Source: Dacryopinax spathularia
Taxonomy: Eukaryota; Basidiomycota; Dacrymycetes; Dacrymycetales; Dacrymycetaceae
Direction: 5' to 3'
Assembly: GCA_037974965.1 (NCBI GenBank)
Contig: JBBPFI010000007.1
Span: 372,001 to 436,000 of the forward strand
DNA length: 64,000 bases
Positions 11,201 to 22,657 of the stretch are shown piece by piece; the first letter of the stretch is position 1, and every line of letters begins with the position of its first letter. The translations under genes and the position numbers were made by a program. The notes beneath the pieces were generated by a model. The model saw only the letters and a program-made list of their open reading frames with translations, did not search any database and was not told where the DNA came from.

Positions 11201-11617
11201 TGTCGAACTTGTTGGGGAGGCCAATGAGTTTCTTGCTGCCTGTGCTACTGGCAACTCGCGTCAAACCATCCCTGGTAGACGGTAGGACCCCTTCCAGCCT
11301 ATGGCCCACCGTTCACGGTAGCCGGCGCGTACCCAGCATGTGGTATCCGCTATTCTTCCCCGCCAACCTGTCGCACTCGTTGGAGAGGCCAACGAGTGGC
11401 TTGCTGCCCGTTCTCCTGGTAGCAGGTGTCCCACCGCTCTCGGTAGACGACAGTTCCCTCCCTCTATGGCCCACCGTTCACGGTAGCCGGCACGTATTCC
11501 GCATATGGGTATGCTCGCCAACCCGTCGCATTCGTTGGAGAGGCCAGCGATTGCCTTGCTGCCTGTTCTCCTGGTAGCAAGTGTCTCACCGCTCACGGTA
11601 GACGACAGGCTCCTTCC
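11201..11617. repeat. tandem repeat, about 2.6 units of 155-168 bp
   Basis: Units start near 11201, 11369 and 11524 with tgtcgcactcgttggagagg or a close variant. Each then has a cttgctgcc...ctcctggtagca block and a ccg...cggtagacga block. The first two units also contain gcccaccgttcacggtagcc; the third stops before it. Similarity between units is clear but imperfect, so the array is not very recent. The internal cggtag words are themselves repeated. No gene is associated with it. Confidence 0.75.
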
Positions 11618-11740
11618 AACTTCTCCCATCCCAGTCCGCCTGCCTATCTCAAAGCTCGATGTTCTATTTTTCAGTACTTCTCTTGATCCACTCGCAACTG
11701 GAGCTGCCACGGGTGAAGAGTGGAGTCCCACAGCGAGAAA

Positions 11741-12442
11741 ACACCAAATCAAGTATCAAGACCTCGGCAAGGATCGTCTGTGGATCCGAGTCGAAACCCG
11801 AATGCAGGGCCATCATCCTGTTGTCTATCTGATAGAAGGTCCCGGACGATCTCTCAGTTACGATGACAGGCAGGGGCAAGCTTCGACAAAATCAAATACC
11901 AAGAACTCCGGAAGGAGAAAGCGAGCGCAGCTGCCGGACTCCATTTATGGAGGCCCACGGCGAATCTCGTATTACCGCCTTCCCAGAGGCGTATCACCGC
12001 CCTCGCTGGCGTACTCGCGCCCTCGCTGGCGTACCATGACCCAAGGAAAATATGCCCTAGGTCAACGCCCGTTGCAGGCCTTGCGCTTGTCACGGTATTA
12101 ACCCCATTGTGCATCCCACGTGGTGAAACAAAATCAATTACCAAGATCCGAAGCCACGGCTTCGACTGCGGTCTCGTGATCCTCAATCGCAAGATACGGT
12201 GAGCCGACCGATCGCAGCCGTCCTCAATATCGTCGTGCGGAACATTCTGGATGGCCGCCTCCAGTAAATGTTTCGGCTTCGAAGCCCTCGGAAACGCAAT
12301 CTGCTGTTCTCGAATCCATGCTCTATACAGGTTATATGTCGCCACGCTACGTGAACGGGTTCGGGCCTACTGTCGGCAACTCCGATGGAACACACCGTCT
12401 CGTATTGGTAGCACCGGGCGAGCACAAAATCAAATACCAAGA
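11741..12442. repeat. dispersed 19-bp motif, four copies
   Basis: ACAAAATCAAATACCAAGA occurs exactly at 11886-11904 and 12424-12442. One-base and multi-base variants lie at 12128-12146 (caattacc) and 11741-11761 (caccaaatcaagtatcaagac). The spacing is irregular (about 145, 240 and 300 bp) and flanks are not alignable by eye. In the plus strand each can read KIKYQ(D/E), in different frames relative to one another. Nothing known to me explains it. Confidence 0.6.
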
Positions 12443-13335
12443 CCCCAACTCACGACTGGCGAATATGTCGCGTTCTCCCGGGAATTCTGCCACCAGTCGC
12501 CCTCTCTCAAAACCTTGCCAACCCACACGTGCCGCATCCACCAGTAGCAGCGCGTGTAACTGCGCAGCCTAGACGGCACGCCCTCGTGCTCACTCAGGCG
12601 GCCAGCTCCTGTGCCATTCTGGAAGCACGCCCCCCGTGCTCCTCGCCCCTTGCCCAACCCCTAACCGTAAGTTGCTGCCCTTCTCCGCGCTTACCGGAGA
12701 GCGTTGACCTTCTTCTCAGCTTACTGTACTGGTGTGCCCGGATGCCAGACAGCTGTCCGTCCATTTCCGCCCTCCTTCCAGAACACAACTCATATCGGTG
12801 CTTCGCTGGGTAGATGGATGTTGAATATGCCTCGTTTCAGAAAACAAGCGTCCTCATGTACTGTCCAGCTGTTGTACGGGTGTCGAAGGCTAGACGTGCA
12901 CTCTAGCTTGCTTCTGTTGTACACTGTAACCTTCCGATACCATTCCAGCTCAATGTTACTCACGCATGATGACAACATTTCGTGGCAGCGAGCGGTGCGA
13001 AGCTCGGCATGACGTCCTTTCTTCTCGAGACATCCTTGACCTTGTGCATCCCACCAGCTGGGACCCGTATGATAAGCTTGGTTTTCAAAGCCCGAACCGT
13101 CCAAGCTTGGGTTGATCGCTTCGTCCAGCAGAAGGTTCGCCGCATCTATTGATCCCCTTCACGTGAAAAGACGGAAGCAGCTCCGGTTACTTCGCCCGAT
13201 CCCTAACAAGGAAATCCCATCTGTAAACGTCGTCCGTCACCATCCGCGTCCTCCCCGCGGTACGCGTACATATACCCCGCATCTCGCCGCAGAGAGGGGT
13301 AACAACAGGACGGCCTCATGCACATCTCCTGAGGC

Positions 13336-15773
13336 ATGCTCTCGACTCGTCTTGCCCGTCTGCAGTGTCGTGTCCACATCTCCTCGCTTCCACCGCACAT
13401 AACTATCTCCGTTCGCGCTCTCTCCACTTCGCGCAAGATGTTTGCACTTCATCCTCCTCCGGGAGAGAAGCGTCTACCGACATTCCATCATCAGCGGAAC
13501 TTGCCGCGCTTGCCGGTGCCGCCGCTCAGGCAGACCTTGGACAAATACCTGAAGAGCCTGGAACCGTTATTGGAGGAGGGTGAGCTGAAGGGTGAAGGCA
13601 GCAAGAGCCAGGAGCTGCAGAAGCGTCAGGCTTGGGCGGACGAGTTCGAGAAGGGCATTGGAAGGGAACTGCAGGAAAGGTTGATCGGTATGCCCTCTGT
13701 ACCTCTAGCTTGACGCGCTCTGACGCTTTACACTCTTGTAGATGTGGACCGCGCCTCCGAGAACAACTGGTTGGACGACAACTTCTGGATCAAGAAGGCC
13801 TACCATGAATGGCGTGCACCGCTCATCGTCAACTCGAACTGGTGGCTGCTCTTCCATGGCGACTCAACCATCCCTGCAAATGTAGCCGACAGCCCGCCTG
13901 CTCCTGGCGAGTTTGGAGAATGGCAGCTGAGGCGAGCTGCCTGGCTCACTTGGCGTTTCCTGGATTTTAAGGCGAAGATCGAACGGTATGTGCGCATATA
14001 TGCCGCTGTCGATCTGCATGACTAATGACTGTGATTTCGTTATGATGTAGGGAAGAGATCCATCCAGACAGTTCCCGTACAGGTCCGTTCGACATGTATC
14101 AATATACTCGGTGCGTGCTGACCAGTGCATTCTGCTGTTTCCAGGCTTATGGTTCAATCGTCCGGCACGTAGAGTATTCAACTTGTCTCGTATACCCAAA
14201 CCGGGGTGTGATACCCTTTCCCACAAGCCCGCGATGAAAGATCCGGGCGCAAGAAGTATAATGGTGATGGCGAAGGATTGGGTGTATATGGTCGAAGTCC
14301 TGGGCAGGGATGGGGAGATCCTGGAACCGAGGGAGATTGAGAAGCGACTTGCTGAGGTTCTGGGTGACGTGGAGAAGAGGGTCAAGGCGGGCGAGAAAGG
14401 CGAGGCGGTCGGCATCCTCAGTGCCGATGATCGGGATATATGGGCGAAGGTACGCCATGCGTGCATATACCGGCCGCAGTACTTATATTTCACTTACAGA
14501 ACCGCGAATACCTCCTGACGCTATCCCCTACCACGAACCGCAAAGCCCTCACCCTTATCGAGAACAGTCTTTTCTGCCTATCACTGGACGCGCATACAAT
14601 CCCACCGCTATCCTCCACGAATTTCGTTCCTGCACCCGTCGAAGCCCATGTCCGCAATACCGCCACTTCTCCCGATGGGTTGAACAGGTGGTATGACAAG
14701 GCGCTGAGCGTCATCGTCGAGTCGTCCGGCCGAGCAGGGATGATGGGCGAGCATTCTCCTTGCGACGCGCTCATCCCAAGCATCATCGTGGACTACGCGA
14801 TCGCCGAGCCGATCGACGTGGCCGCCTTCACCAATGGACCAACGAAGTCGCAGGCTGGAGATGTGATCTTCGATGCTGATACGCACACCGGCGTGGCCAG
14901 CAGAGGATGGGAGGGGGTCGAGTGGGAGCTGGATGACAAGATCAGGAAGGAGGTCGAGGATGCGAAAGTCCGGGCGAAGGCAATTGTGGACGATTCCGAT
15001 GCGAGCCAATTGTGGTTCGATGAGTATGGGGCTGATTGGATCAAGAAGACTGGTATGCTCCTTGCTTGGTTGCGACCATAATTCGGTACTCATACCTTGT
15101 TACAGCGAAGCAATCGCCAGACGCATATATTCAGATGGCTCTCCAGCTTGCGTTCTACAAGGACCAAGGGTTCTTCAGCGCGACGTATGAGACAGCGTCC
15201 ACCCGCCTGTTCGCTCACGGCCGCACGGATGTGATCCGGACATATAGCCACGATAGTCGTGCGTTCGTCCGCACGATGCTGGACAAGTCCGCCTCCGAGG
15301 AGGCGCGATACAAGGCTCTGTCAACCGCCATCCTCTCGCACAACGCATATACACGGGAAGCGTCAACAGGGAAGGGCATTGACCGGCATTTGATGGGCTT
15401 GCGGCTTATGTTGCGTGACAAGGAGGGTGAGGGCCTGAAGCTGTTTGAAGATCCGTTGTTCGCGAAGAGTCAGGAATGGAAGTTGAGCACGAGCGGATTG
15501 AGCGAAGGGACCCGATTCCACGGGACTGGATTCGGGACCGTGTGGCCCGACGGGTATGGCATCAACTGTACGTATTTCTGTCGTACCGCGGTGCCTTGAA
15601 ATTCACGAGTCAATACAGACCTCGCCGGCGGCAGCGTAATCAAGTTCGGCATCGAGTCCAAATACTCCGCGCCGAATACCGATACCCAGAGATTCAAGAG
15701 GCATATCGTCGATAGCATGAGGGAGATGAGGCGGGTGTGCGAGGGAGGGGCGGCGCTCGCTGCGAAGTTGTGA
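13336..15773 (+). CDS. CAT2: carnitine O-acetyltransferase, mitochondrial and peroxisomal
   Basis: Seven exons join in frame to about 670 residues. Choline/carnitine acyltransferase landmarks in order: LPRLPVPPLRQTLDKYLKSL, NWWLLFHGD, GPFDMYQYTR + VFNLSRIPKPGCD, GMMGEHSPCDALIPS (catalytic His), YIQMALQLAFYKDQGFFSAT, RTDVIRTYSHDS, and FGTVWPDGYGIN. The enzyme moves acetyl groups between CoA and carnitine so that acetyl units can cross organelle membranes. The first ATG gives MLSTRLARLQCRVHISS...RALSTSRKM, a basic mitochondrial presequence. A second in-frame ATG at 13438 would remove it. The C-terminus is AKL, a PTS1 peroxisomal signal. This matches the dual targeting established for yeast Cat2. 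Both starts should be kept as alternatives. Confidence 0.93.
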
Positions 15774-16513
15774 TAACCTGCGAGAAGTCTAGTCTTCCGA
15801 ATAATGATCCGTTGGTAAATGAATTAATAATGACGAAACATTCCAGCTGCCCTCTCTACTGGTACTATTCTGGTTGGTCAGCATCTCCTCGATCCTTGAG
15901 GCAGCCATGCGAAAACAAGACAGGGCGCGATTGATCTCAAGACGACCAATCGCTTCAAGTTGCTTATCGCGATCTTTATCTTCGTTTTCTCAATGACTCG
16001 CAAGCGCTCATTGGAATACCTTTTTCCACAAAGAAGACGCTGACGCCAGCAAGGGCCGGAGAAGCCTGTTCCGCCGGCATGTCAACATGCCGTAAACATT
16101 CTAGCGTGCACCTCCAGGGTCCAAACCACCCCCACCTCTTGCCTGATTGGTCAATCATCGGTGCTTATCTGGACTACTATGTGCCTTCTTTCTCTCCTCA
16201 TCGACGTCTCTGTGGGATAACAGCCAGCGAGCATTCCCATGCGGCGGGCCGTCAGCGCGTGTCGTTTACGTTTGTCTGACGCAGTCGGTCCCTCGCTCTT
16301 TGATAGCAAATTGTGTTGTGGACTGGGGATCATGCGCTTCTGTGCCTGTGAGGAACAGAGCAACGGCATGGTCCGATGCGCCTCTGATCTGGAGAAGCCT
16401 GTCTATGCTAAAAGGGAGAATGGTTCGGGCAGAGGCGTCGCCTGTCGTGCTGTCCGACCCTCCCCAGCCGCCAACCTTGCCAGCTCTCTCAGGGACGTCG
16501 TTGAGAACCGAAG
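15774..16513. other. intergenic
   Basis: 3' flank of the carnitine acetyltransferase and promoter of the nucleoside-hydrolase-like gene. No coherent exon series or repeat was found. Confidence 0.45.
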
Positions 16514-17931
16514 ATGCTAGCTCGTACCTTTGCTGCTGTTGCTGCTGCTTTGCTGCCTGCTGCTGTGAACGCTGCTTGCGGGAAGGTCATCGTGGACAAT
16601 GACTGGTACGTAAGGCGACACGTGCGTGAGCCCTGGTGCTGACGATCGCTGCAGGAGCGGTTCTGCTTCGTACACTTCCCTGCTCGAGCTGCTTGGCGCG
16701 AATTGCACGATCCTCGGTATCACCAGCACCATTGGCGTCCGTTCCTCGTCGTGTCTCCTTTGGCGGCCCGGTCTGACGAAGTTGTGTAGAATCTGTATGC
16801 GTACCAGGGTGCTCTACATATTTTGAGGTTCCTCGAAAGTGCGTTTCAGTCTTCCTCTCGCTGAACCACATTCTGACCCCTCTCAGTTGCCGAGATCGAC
16901 TACATCCCCGTGTACATCGGCGCCAATGAGCCTCGTGAGCCATGCCCTATGGCATGCCTGACTGTATTCCTGAACTCATTTGGCAGTGATCAACACGGTT
17001 GAGCGCTCGGCGGCCTGGCAATCTGTGTTTGGCGCTTTCAGCTGGGATGGCGCGTTCCAGCCAGACAACGCGACACTCGATGCGGAGGGCGCGGATCCCA
17101 CTGCGAACAACCCATTCGAGCTGACCCCTATTCCGGAAGGTGTCCCGAGCATGAAGTGGCAGAACCAATCCGCAGTCGACTTCATGATCGCCATGGCTCG
17201 GCAGTATCCTGGCGAGGTCGAGATCTTCGCTGCAGGCGCGATGACCACTGTCGCGCTGGCTATCAAGCAGGACCCGTACTTCGCCGAGAACGTCAAGAAG
17301 ATTAGCATTCAAGGCGGATACGTCGATGTCAACCTGAAGCAGACCGACCCGACTCCGGCCAACTCGACTTTCACGAACGACGACAACTATGCCGACTTCA
17401 ATTTCTTCATCGATCCTGAGGCTGCCAAGATCGTCGTGAACGCGCCTTTCCAGGAGACAGTCATCGCCGGCCAAGTGTCCATTCCATATCTCGTCACGCC
17501 CGAGATCTTCAACCAGACTATCTCGGTCGTTACTCCCATCACGTCCAACCTGAGCACCTACTGGGCAAGTTCGATTGGTACTCCGCTCTGGGATGAGATT
17601 GCCGCTGGTGTGCTTGCGTATCCTGAGATCATCACCAAGAGCCGCGTTGTCTACATGGATGTTGATGTGGCTTATGATTCCATTTTCGTATGTGCCCCTC
17701 TACTGTTTAATCAAGATTCACTCACAACCCTTCCAGTATGGGCGTACCTTCGTCGCTATTGCTCCCTACCGTGAGTAACTGTATTTCTGACAAGAAGAGG
17801 AAAACTGACGTCGCATGACAGAGCCTGCAAACTCGCGCAACGTTACCTTCGTCGAGCAGATCAACTTCGGTGGTTTCCTGAGCAATTTCATTCCCGCTCT
17901 GCAGGGCAACTATACCACCAAGAGGTGGTAA
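16514..17931 (+). CDS. secreted inosine/uridine-preferring nucleoside hydrolase-like protein
   Basis: About seven exons. Exon 1 encodes MLARTFAAVAAAALLPAAVNA, a clear signal peptide, then CGKVIVDNDW. After a GTACG intron the frame goes on SGSASYTSLLELLGANCTILGITSTIG, then LYAYQGALHILRFLE, IAEIDYIPVYIGANEP, FMIAMARQYPGEVEIFAAGAMTTVA (a core region of the fold), KISIQGGYVDVN, YADFNFFIDPEAAKIV, and YMDVDVAYDSIF + YGRTFVAIAPY. The end is NYTTKRW. Nucleoside hydrolases split ribonucleosides into base and ribose. The classical N-terminal DxDxxxDD calcium site is reduced here to DNDW, as in other divergent fungal members I recall, so activity and substrate are uncertain. Secretion suggests extracellular nucleoside scavenging. 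It converges on the DUF6697 gene, 82 nt between stops. Confidence 0.82.
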
Positions 17932-18013
17932 GCTAGAGTAGCACGATGAAAAATGGACTCCGATGAGCGCAATAAATTATGATAACATACAAACAACTGT
18001 CTTTGTGCGGCCA

Positions 18014-19267
18014 CTACAGTTCCGGAGAGATCTCGCGCGCCTGTCTACTCGCAAGCCATGTCGGCACTACGATCTCCACACAATCAAGCATCATGCGGCG
18101 TCGTTTTGCCGGTCGATCGACGGCCGCAGTACGACGCATTCGTTTCCGCCTGGCGAACGGTTTTCGCTCGATAATCTCTATGTCGTCATCCAGTGGCTCT
18201 ATCTTCGCATCGTCGAAGACGCGTGGCCAAGTGTGTCGTGGCTGGGAGAATCCCTCTACGAGCTCGCGCTGGAACCGTTCGTCGTAACCGTAACACTCCA
18301 GCGCGCATACAGATACCGTCTGCCAAGTCCATCAATACGGGATGCCAGATAAACACGAAGACTTACAAGAAGCCCATTGGCGAAGTCCTCTCGGACTATA
18401 TCGGCCGTGAGCTCGTTATATCGTCTGTCGTCAAGACATTGCTGGATCTCTTCCTCCGTTGCACGACGAGTGTGCCCCGCTAGCTTCAGCTCACGTTGTA
18501 CGATATGTCGTGCCAGCTTGTATCGTATGAGTCGTGCACCAGGGTGATCACGCCGCGTCTGCCAGTCTTTGCCGAAGATATTGGCAATTCGAGTTTCCCT
18601 AACCTACATATATGCGTCAGTAACGTCTTGGGAAAACGGCTAAGAGAGAAGAATGGTACCACAAGGTCCTGATTCAGCCATTCGGCTACAGAAAGGGGTT
18701 CGGACGGCACAAAGCGATAGTGCCCAATATACTGCCATCTATCCGAGCTCTTGCGCACCCAAGTAGGGATAGCCGTAACGTTCAGCTCCGGATCCCTAAA
18801 GCATTCCGGCACACGTAGAAACGCCAGCCCAGGCTCTCCAGGGCGCCGAGGCGCATGCGGACTCCAAGTCGGCATGAGAAAGCAGAACTGAGGAATTCCA
18901 TGGGCGTTGATGAACCGCTTAGCTGGGCGAGGAGTGGGGTCTTGCTGGCTGCCGCCGTATCGCCTGCTGAGGAAATGGACGCGCGAGGTGGTGCGGGACA
19001 CGTATTCGGGAGAGAGGTTCTCGATCAGGATTGGTTTTTGGTTTATCGCCTCCAGTCTGCGAAGGACACCCTCGGGGCTGAGAGTGAATGGCTTTTGTTC
19101 TTCTTTCTAAAGATGTCACGCGTAAAGTTACGATGGAAAACGTAGTCTTTTGGAGTGCGACGTACCATGCGAGGCTTCCGCTCTTGTTCTTGAATTTGGC
19201 CCACAAAGCCAGGGACATCATCCTCATACAGAGGAACATGTTCCTCCTGTTCTTCAATCCAAGGCAT
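18014..19267 (-). CDS. DUF6697 domain protein
   Basis: Four exons. It starts at ATG 19267 (MPWIEEQEEHVPLYEDDVPG); an intron follows ERKPRM. The long second exon holds KPFTLSPEGVLRRLEAIN, YVSRTTSRVHFLSRRYGG, PAKRFINAHGIPQFCFLMPT, WSPHAPRRPGEPGLAF and DRWQYIGHYRFVPSEPLSVA. After another intron come WQTRRDHPGALIRYKLARHI and EEIQQCLDDRRYNELTADIV. The last exon contains LECYGYDERFQRELVEGF and a basic tail (RRKRMRRTAAVDRPAKRRR) that could act as a nuclear signal, ending EISPEL. The block order fits DUF6697, a domain frequent in Agaricomycetes with no known function. No signal peptide or membrane span. The true N-terminus may lie in an exon further upstream. Confidence 0.78.
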
Positions 19268-19660
19268 ACTCGAATTGTCGCAGAGCCTAATTTGGACAAA
19301 ACGAGCTGTACGCGACAAAGAAGGTTGAAGCTACGCAATCACTGCGCGGAGTTGCGATGCGGGATGAAAAGCGGGTTCTATTGGAAGCGTTCTTCGGGAT
19401 CTCCCGCAACTGCGGAGGCCGATATTGCCAGACAGTGCGATGCAGAATGCTTTCTTCACCTGCACAACGCTTTCCAGTAATCATTCGAGCGTCTTTTCTC
19501 GGAAGTGCAATCGTACCGACCATGCCTCTATGAATATGCTACTAGCACAGGCGCCTTGACCTGATCACAAGTGATAACAGCCGCGCCCAGACAATACAAT
19601 ACACTCTACAACGGCCCAACCTCACCCGGACCACTCAAAACCAAAACCAAAACAACCAAC
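19268..19660. other. intergenic
   Basis: Upstream flank of the DUF6697 gene and 3' flank of the next minus-strand gene. No feature was recognised. Confidence 0.4.
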
Positions 19661-20451
19661 TCAAGACCCATACTCCGGCGGCCTCTCCTCCCTCCCCACC
19701 TCAAGCGGAGTAACCGGCGTCCTTGTCCCCGGCGTACCTCCATTACTCCCCGTGCCCAGTGTCGTTAGGCTTGCGCTTGAACCTGTCGGTTCGAGCGCTA
19801 CGGGTCTAGTGTGCAGGTTTATTCGGCGGGAACGGGCGAGTTCGGCTGTGGTGAGGAAACGTTTGGCACTTATTCGGATCTGTGATCGAGCGGTAAGCTT
19901 CCTGGTCAAAACAATAGCCACACCGGCCACTACCCCTCGCCAGTTGCGGAATGCGACCAATCGAAAAACTACAAAGGGAACGTAGGAAAGAACGCACATC
20001 GACCTCGACCATCAGTTCGTCTGCTCGTTTCCCGATCCCTTCGATTGCGATATCCCTCGCCTGGGGCGCTGCCGACCGCTGAGATCGCATCGTCTTCATG
20101 ATCTTCGTCGCGTCCGTCGCTAACCTACGCACCAGTGGTCAGCATCAGTTTCCCGGTGACCCCGGGTTCGCCAATCTGAAGAAAGAATCATCGGATCTAT
20201 GAGAGTCAGAGGGACCAAGATCCCTCTTAACGAGCGCAACGCAGAAAAAGAACTATCAGAAGAGACGAGCGGCCCGAAACATACTTCTCAACCCGCAAAT
20301 AAAACCCCTCCAGCACCCCAACCTCAAGACCGGCAGCCTCAGCCTCGCCAACCTTCGCGAGCGCCTGCTCGAGCTTAGATGCTGTCGAGGTCCAGTCGTT
20401 TCCTATCCCTACGGGGCCGGAGGAGAGGAGCGCTGCTGTGCTGAATGCCAT
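19661..20451 (-). CDS. small predicted helical protein, unknown
   Basis: Three exons give about 165 residues: MAFSTAALLSSGPVGIGNDW plus TSTASKLEQALAKVGEAEAA and GLEVGVLEGFYLRVEK; then LATDATKIMKTMRSQRSAAP, ARDIAIEGIGKRADELMVEVD; then IRISAKRFLTTAELARSRRIN and a low-complexity Pro/Thr/Gly tail ending ERPPEYGS. Introns run from about 20285 to 20126 (GTATGT...GCGTAG) and from about 20005 to 19880 (GTGCGT...TCACAG). Heptad-like spacing in the first two exons suggests coiled-coil helices, as in small subunits of multiprotein complexes. I do not recognise the family. The last exon could be shorter if a further intron is present. Confidence 0.6.
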
Positions 20452-22657
20452 CCTCCCTCTCGTCTTGTTGCTTTCTTCTGCTTTTTTTGCCGGGTTTCTA
20501 CTCTTGAAGCTTAGTTCTGCCGGTAGTGGGCGGATGAGGGATTATTGCGGTTGTTACTAGTATCGTCAAGGATAATTACGAGGATAGAAGGGAAGAAGAG
20601 AAGAAGAGAAGCAAGAAAGAGGTGTGAGATAGTCCGCGAGAGCCGGGAGGGTCACAAAAGAGGGCAGATAAGCCCCAGAAGGAAGGTCCGGGGAAACCCG
20701 GGGAAGTCGGGGGGAAAGTGCCGAGCCGCTCTCCCGCCGGCGGCTGCTCGGCGGGACGCTAGTTAGGTCGGTAAGTACTTGCAGGTTGATGATAGGCTGT
20801 TCCCTTTGTACAGTACTTGGGCGATACCGCCGGGTTGGGAGATGGCTGTGGGTGCAGAGGGGGACATGATGCTGCGAAGGAGACGTGTCTTATTCTTTGG
20901 GGAATGTTGTTCCGCGAGAAACGGACAACGCTGTGGCATGCGGTTGCGGTCCTTCTGACACCTCCAGGTCATCACGCTCCCACCACCCTCGTACTCTGCT
21001 TGCTATGTAGTCACGTTCACGTCTTCCAGCCCGCCGCTGGCAAACGCCGTGTGAAAGTTTCAGTCAACTCAGGATGACATTACCCTGCTGGAAAAATCGA
21101 AGTCGCGCGCTGGCAACCGTGCGAACCAAACCGACAGAAGCGCAGTGAAGGGCAAACGGCAAACGGCGGAAAGTGGTCATACCTCCATCTCTTGCGGGTC
21201 GTCAGATCAGCTGCATGAGATTACATCGCGCCTTTCCTCCTGCTCGGACCGGTAGAACTAGTACCGCCGCGCCCTGATAACAGGCCTATGATAGGCAAGG
21301 CCCCACTCTTCCCACTTCCACTTACCAGGCCACGGCAGGATGCTGACGAACCCTCGAAATTTGAGGGATCGACCAAAAGTGCCAGCGCACGTTCGTCCTC
21401 CCGATCCGGAAAGGCTGAGGATTGGGCTGCATCATCGACCTCGGCGTCGCTGTGACGGATGATGATGATAACAACCTTGCCTTGGCTGATAATATCAGCA
21501 GCTGCGCATCCAATTCTCCTTCCGCGCGTCTTCTTCGGGATTCTGGTGGGGCCGGCTCAGCCTAATTCGCTGGTTCGTACGCTGGGTCTTGCGGACCGTC
21601 AGCGGATCCCGTACGCTGTGCATTTTACGAACAGTGTAGAAGTTGGTATTCAACATGCGACGATGGTGTTGTGCTGACCTGACAGCCAACGTGAAGGATC
21701 GGCGCTCCACAGCCCACCGGCGCCCAGCCCAACTGAACTCAGCCCAACGGAAGGAGCAGGCACAGCCTCCACCGACCAGTATCCGCCATCCGCCATCTTC
21801 CGACCCTTTGCGGACCTTCGATCCAGACCCTTAGGAAGGAAGCGAAGTCGCGCCCAAAGAGGGCCCAGAACATCGTCGTTTGCCGAGCCCGACCCGCGTC
21901 CACATCTCCCGCCTCAGCGTCTGAGCCGTCGCCACAGCTCTGGGTGGGCGGGCGGTTCAGTCCAAACTGTAGCAGGGGTGTAAGGACGATCTAGCACCCC
22001 CGTTGTCCTCCTCCGCAACTGGACCTCGCAACCTCGTCTCACACTTGCTGGTCTCGGTACTATTAGCGCCTTATGAGGGGAAAGGAACTCCAGAAGCAGA
22101 GGGAGGGGTGACGTCAAGTACAACCCTCCCGTTCCCCCGCTTTCGTCCAGTTTCCTACAGACTTACGGTCCAGGCCCCCCGGGCTAGCCAAAGGGTACTG
22201 ATCTGATCATCTGCGCCCTCCCTGCCTTGTGCTCTGTGCTTCTGCCGCCTACCCTGTGCCTCCTCCCCCCTCGCCTCGCCCTGCCGCAGAAGTCAGATGT
22301 CAGATGCTCAGATGCTCCGATGGGAGCAGTGCCCGATCGGGCGTTGGCCAGCCCCGGCAGGGGTCTGCCGGGAGTCGAGGGTTGACAGGGCAGAGGGGCG
22401 GAGGGGGGGAAGAGGTTTATACGCCCTGTGAGTCTTTCTGTGCTGGCTTACCTTGCCCCTCTCCTCCTTTCTCTTGCTTGACTTGCTTGTTGCTCTGCAT
22501 TTGTGCTTGCGCCCTCCTCCTATCTTCTAGCCTGCGAGTAACGCTAGGCAGCAAAAGAGGATAAGCACCTACGCAGAGCATCGACCCAACAAGGACTGCG
22601 ATCAACTTGCGAACCAACTTCGCCCCCCCATCAGCCTACCTCGCTGTGGAAACTACA
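20452..22657. other. long intergenic region
   Basis: 2.2 kb between divergent genes. The part near 22400-22650 is pyrimidine-rich and looks like promoter and leader of the plus-strand gene at 22658. Purine-rich runs lie near 20590-20720. Open frames are short or Gly/Ser/Pro-rich and show no family features. No repeat or RNA gene was recognised. Confidence 0.4.

Larger units (their letters stand above)
10303..13335. other. gene-free region with repeats
   Basis: About 3 kb without a recognisable gene. It contains the roughly 160-bp tandem repeat (11201-11617), a 19-bp motif found four times (11741-12442) and a small direct repeat of ccctcgctggcgtac near 12000-12035. The shared word ttgtgcatcccac also occurs near 12104 and 13042. 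Open frames of up to about 200 codons exist but cross the repeats and show no family features. It may be a decayed duplication or an unannotated repeat family. Confidence 0.5.

Noticed and set aside
11505-12101. 198-codon plus-strand open frame
   Set aside because: It starts inside the tandem repeat, crosses the 19-bp motif copies and has no family features. It is probably a chance frame in GC-rich DNA.
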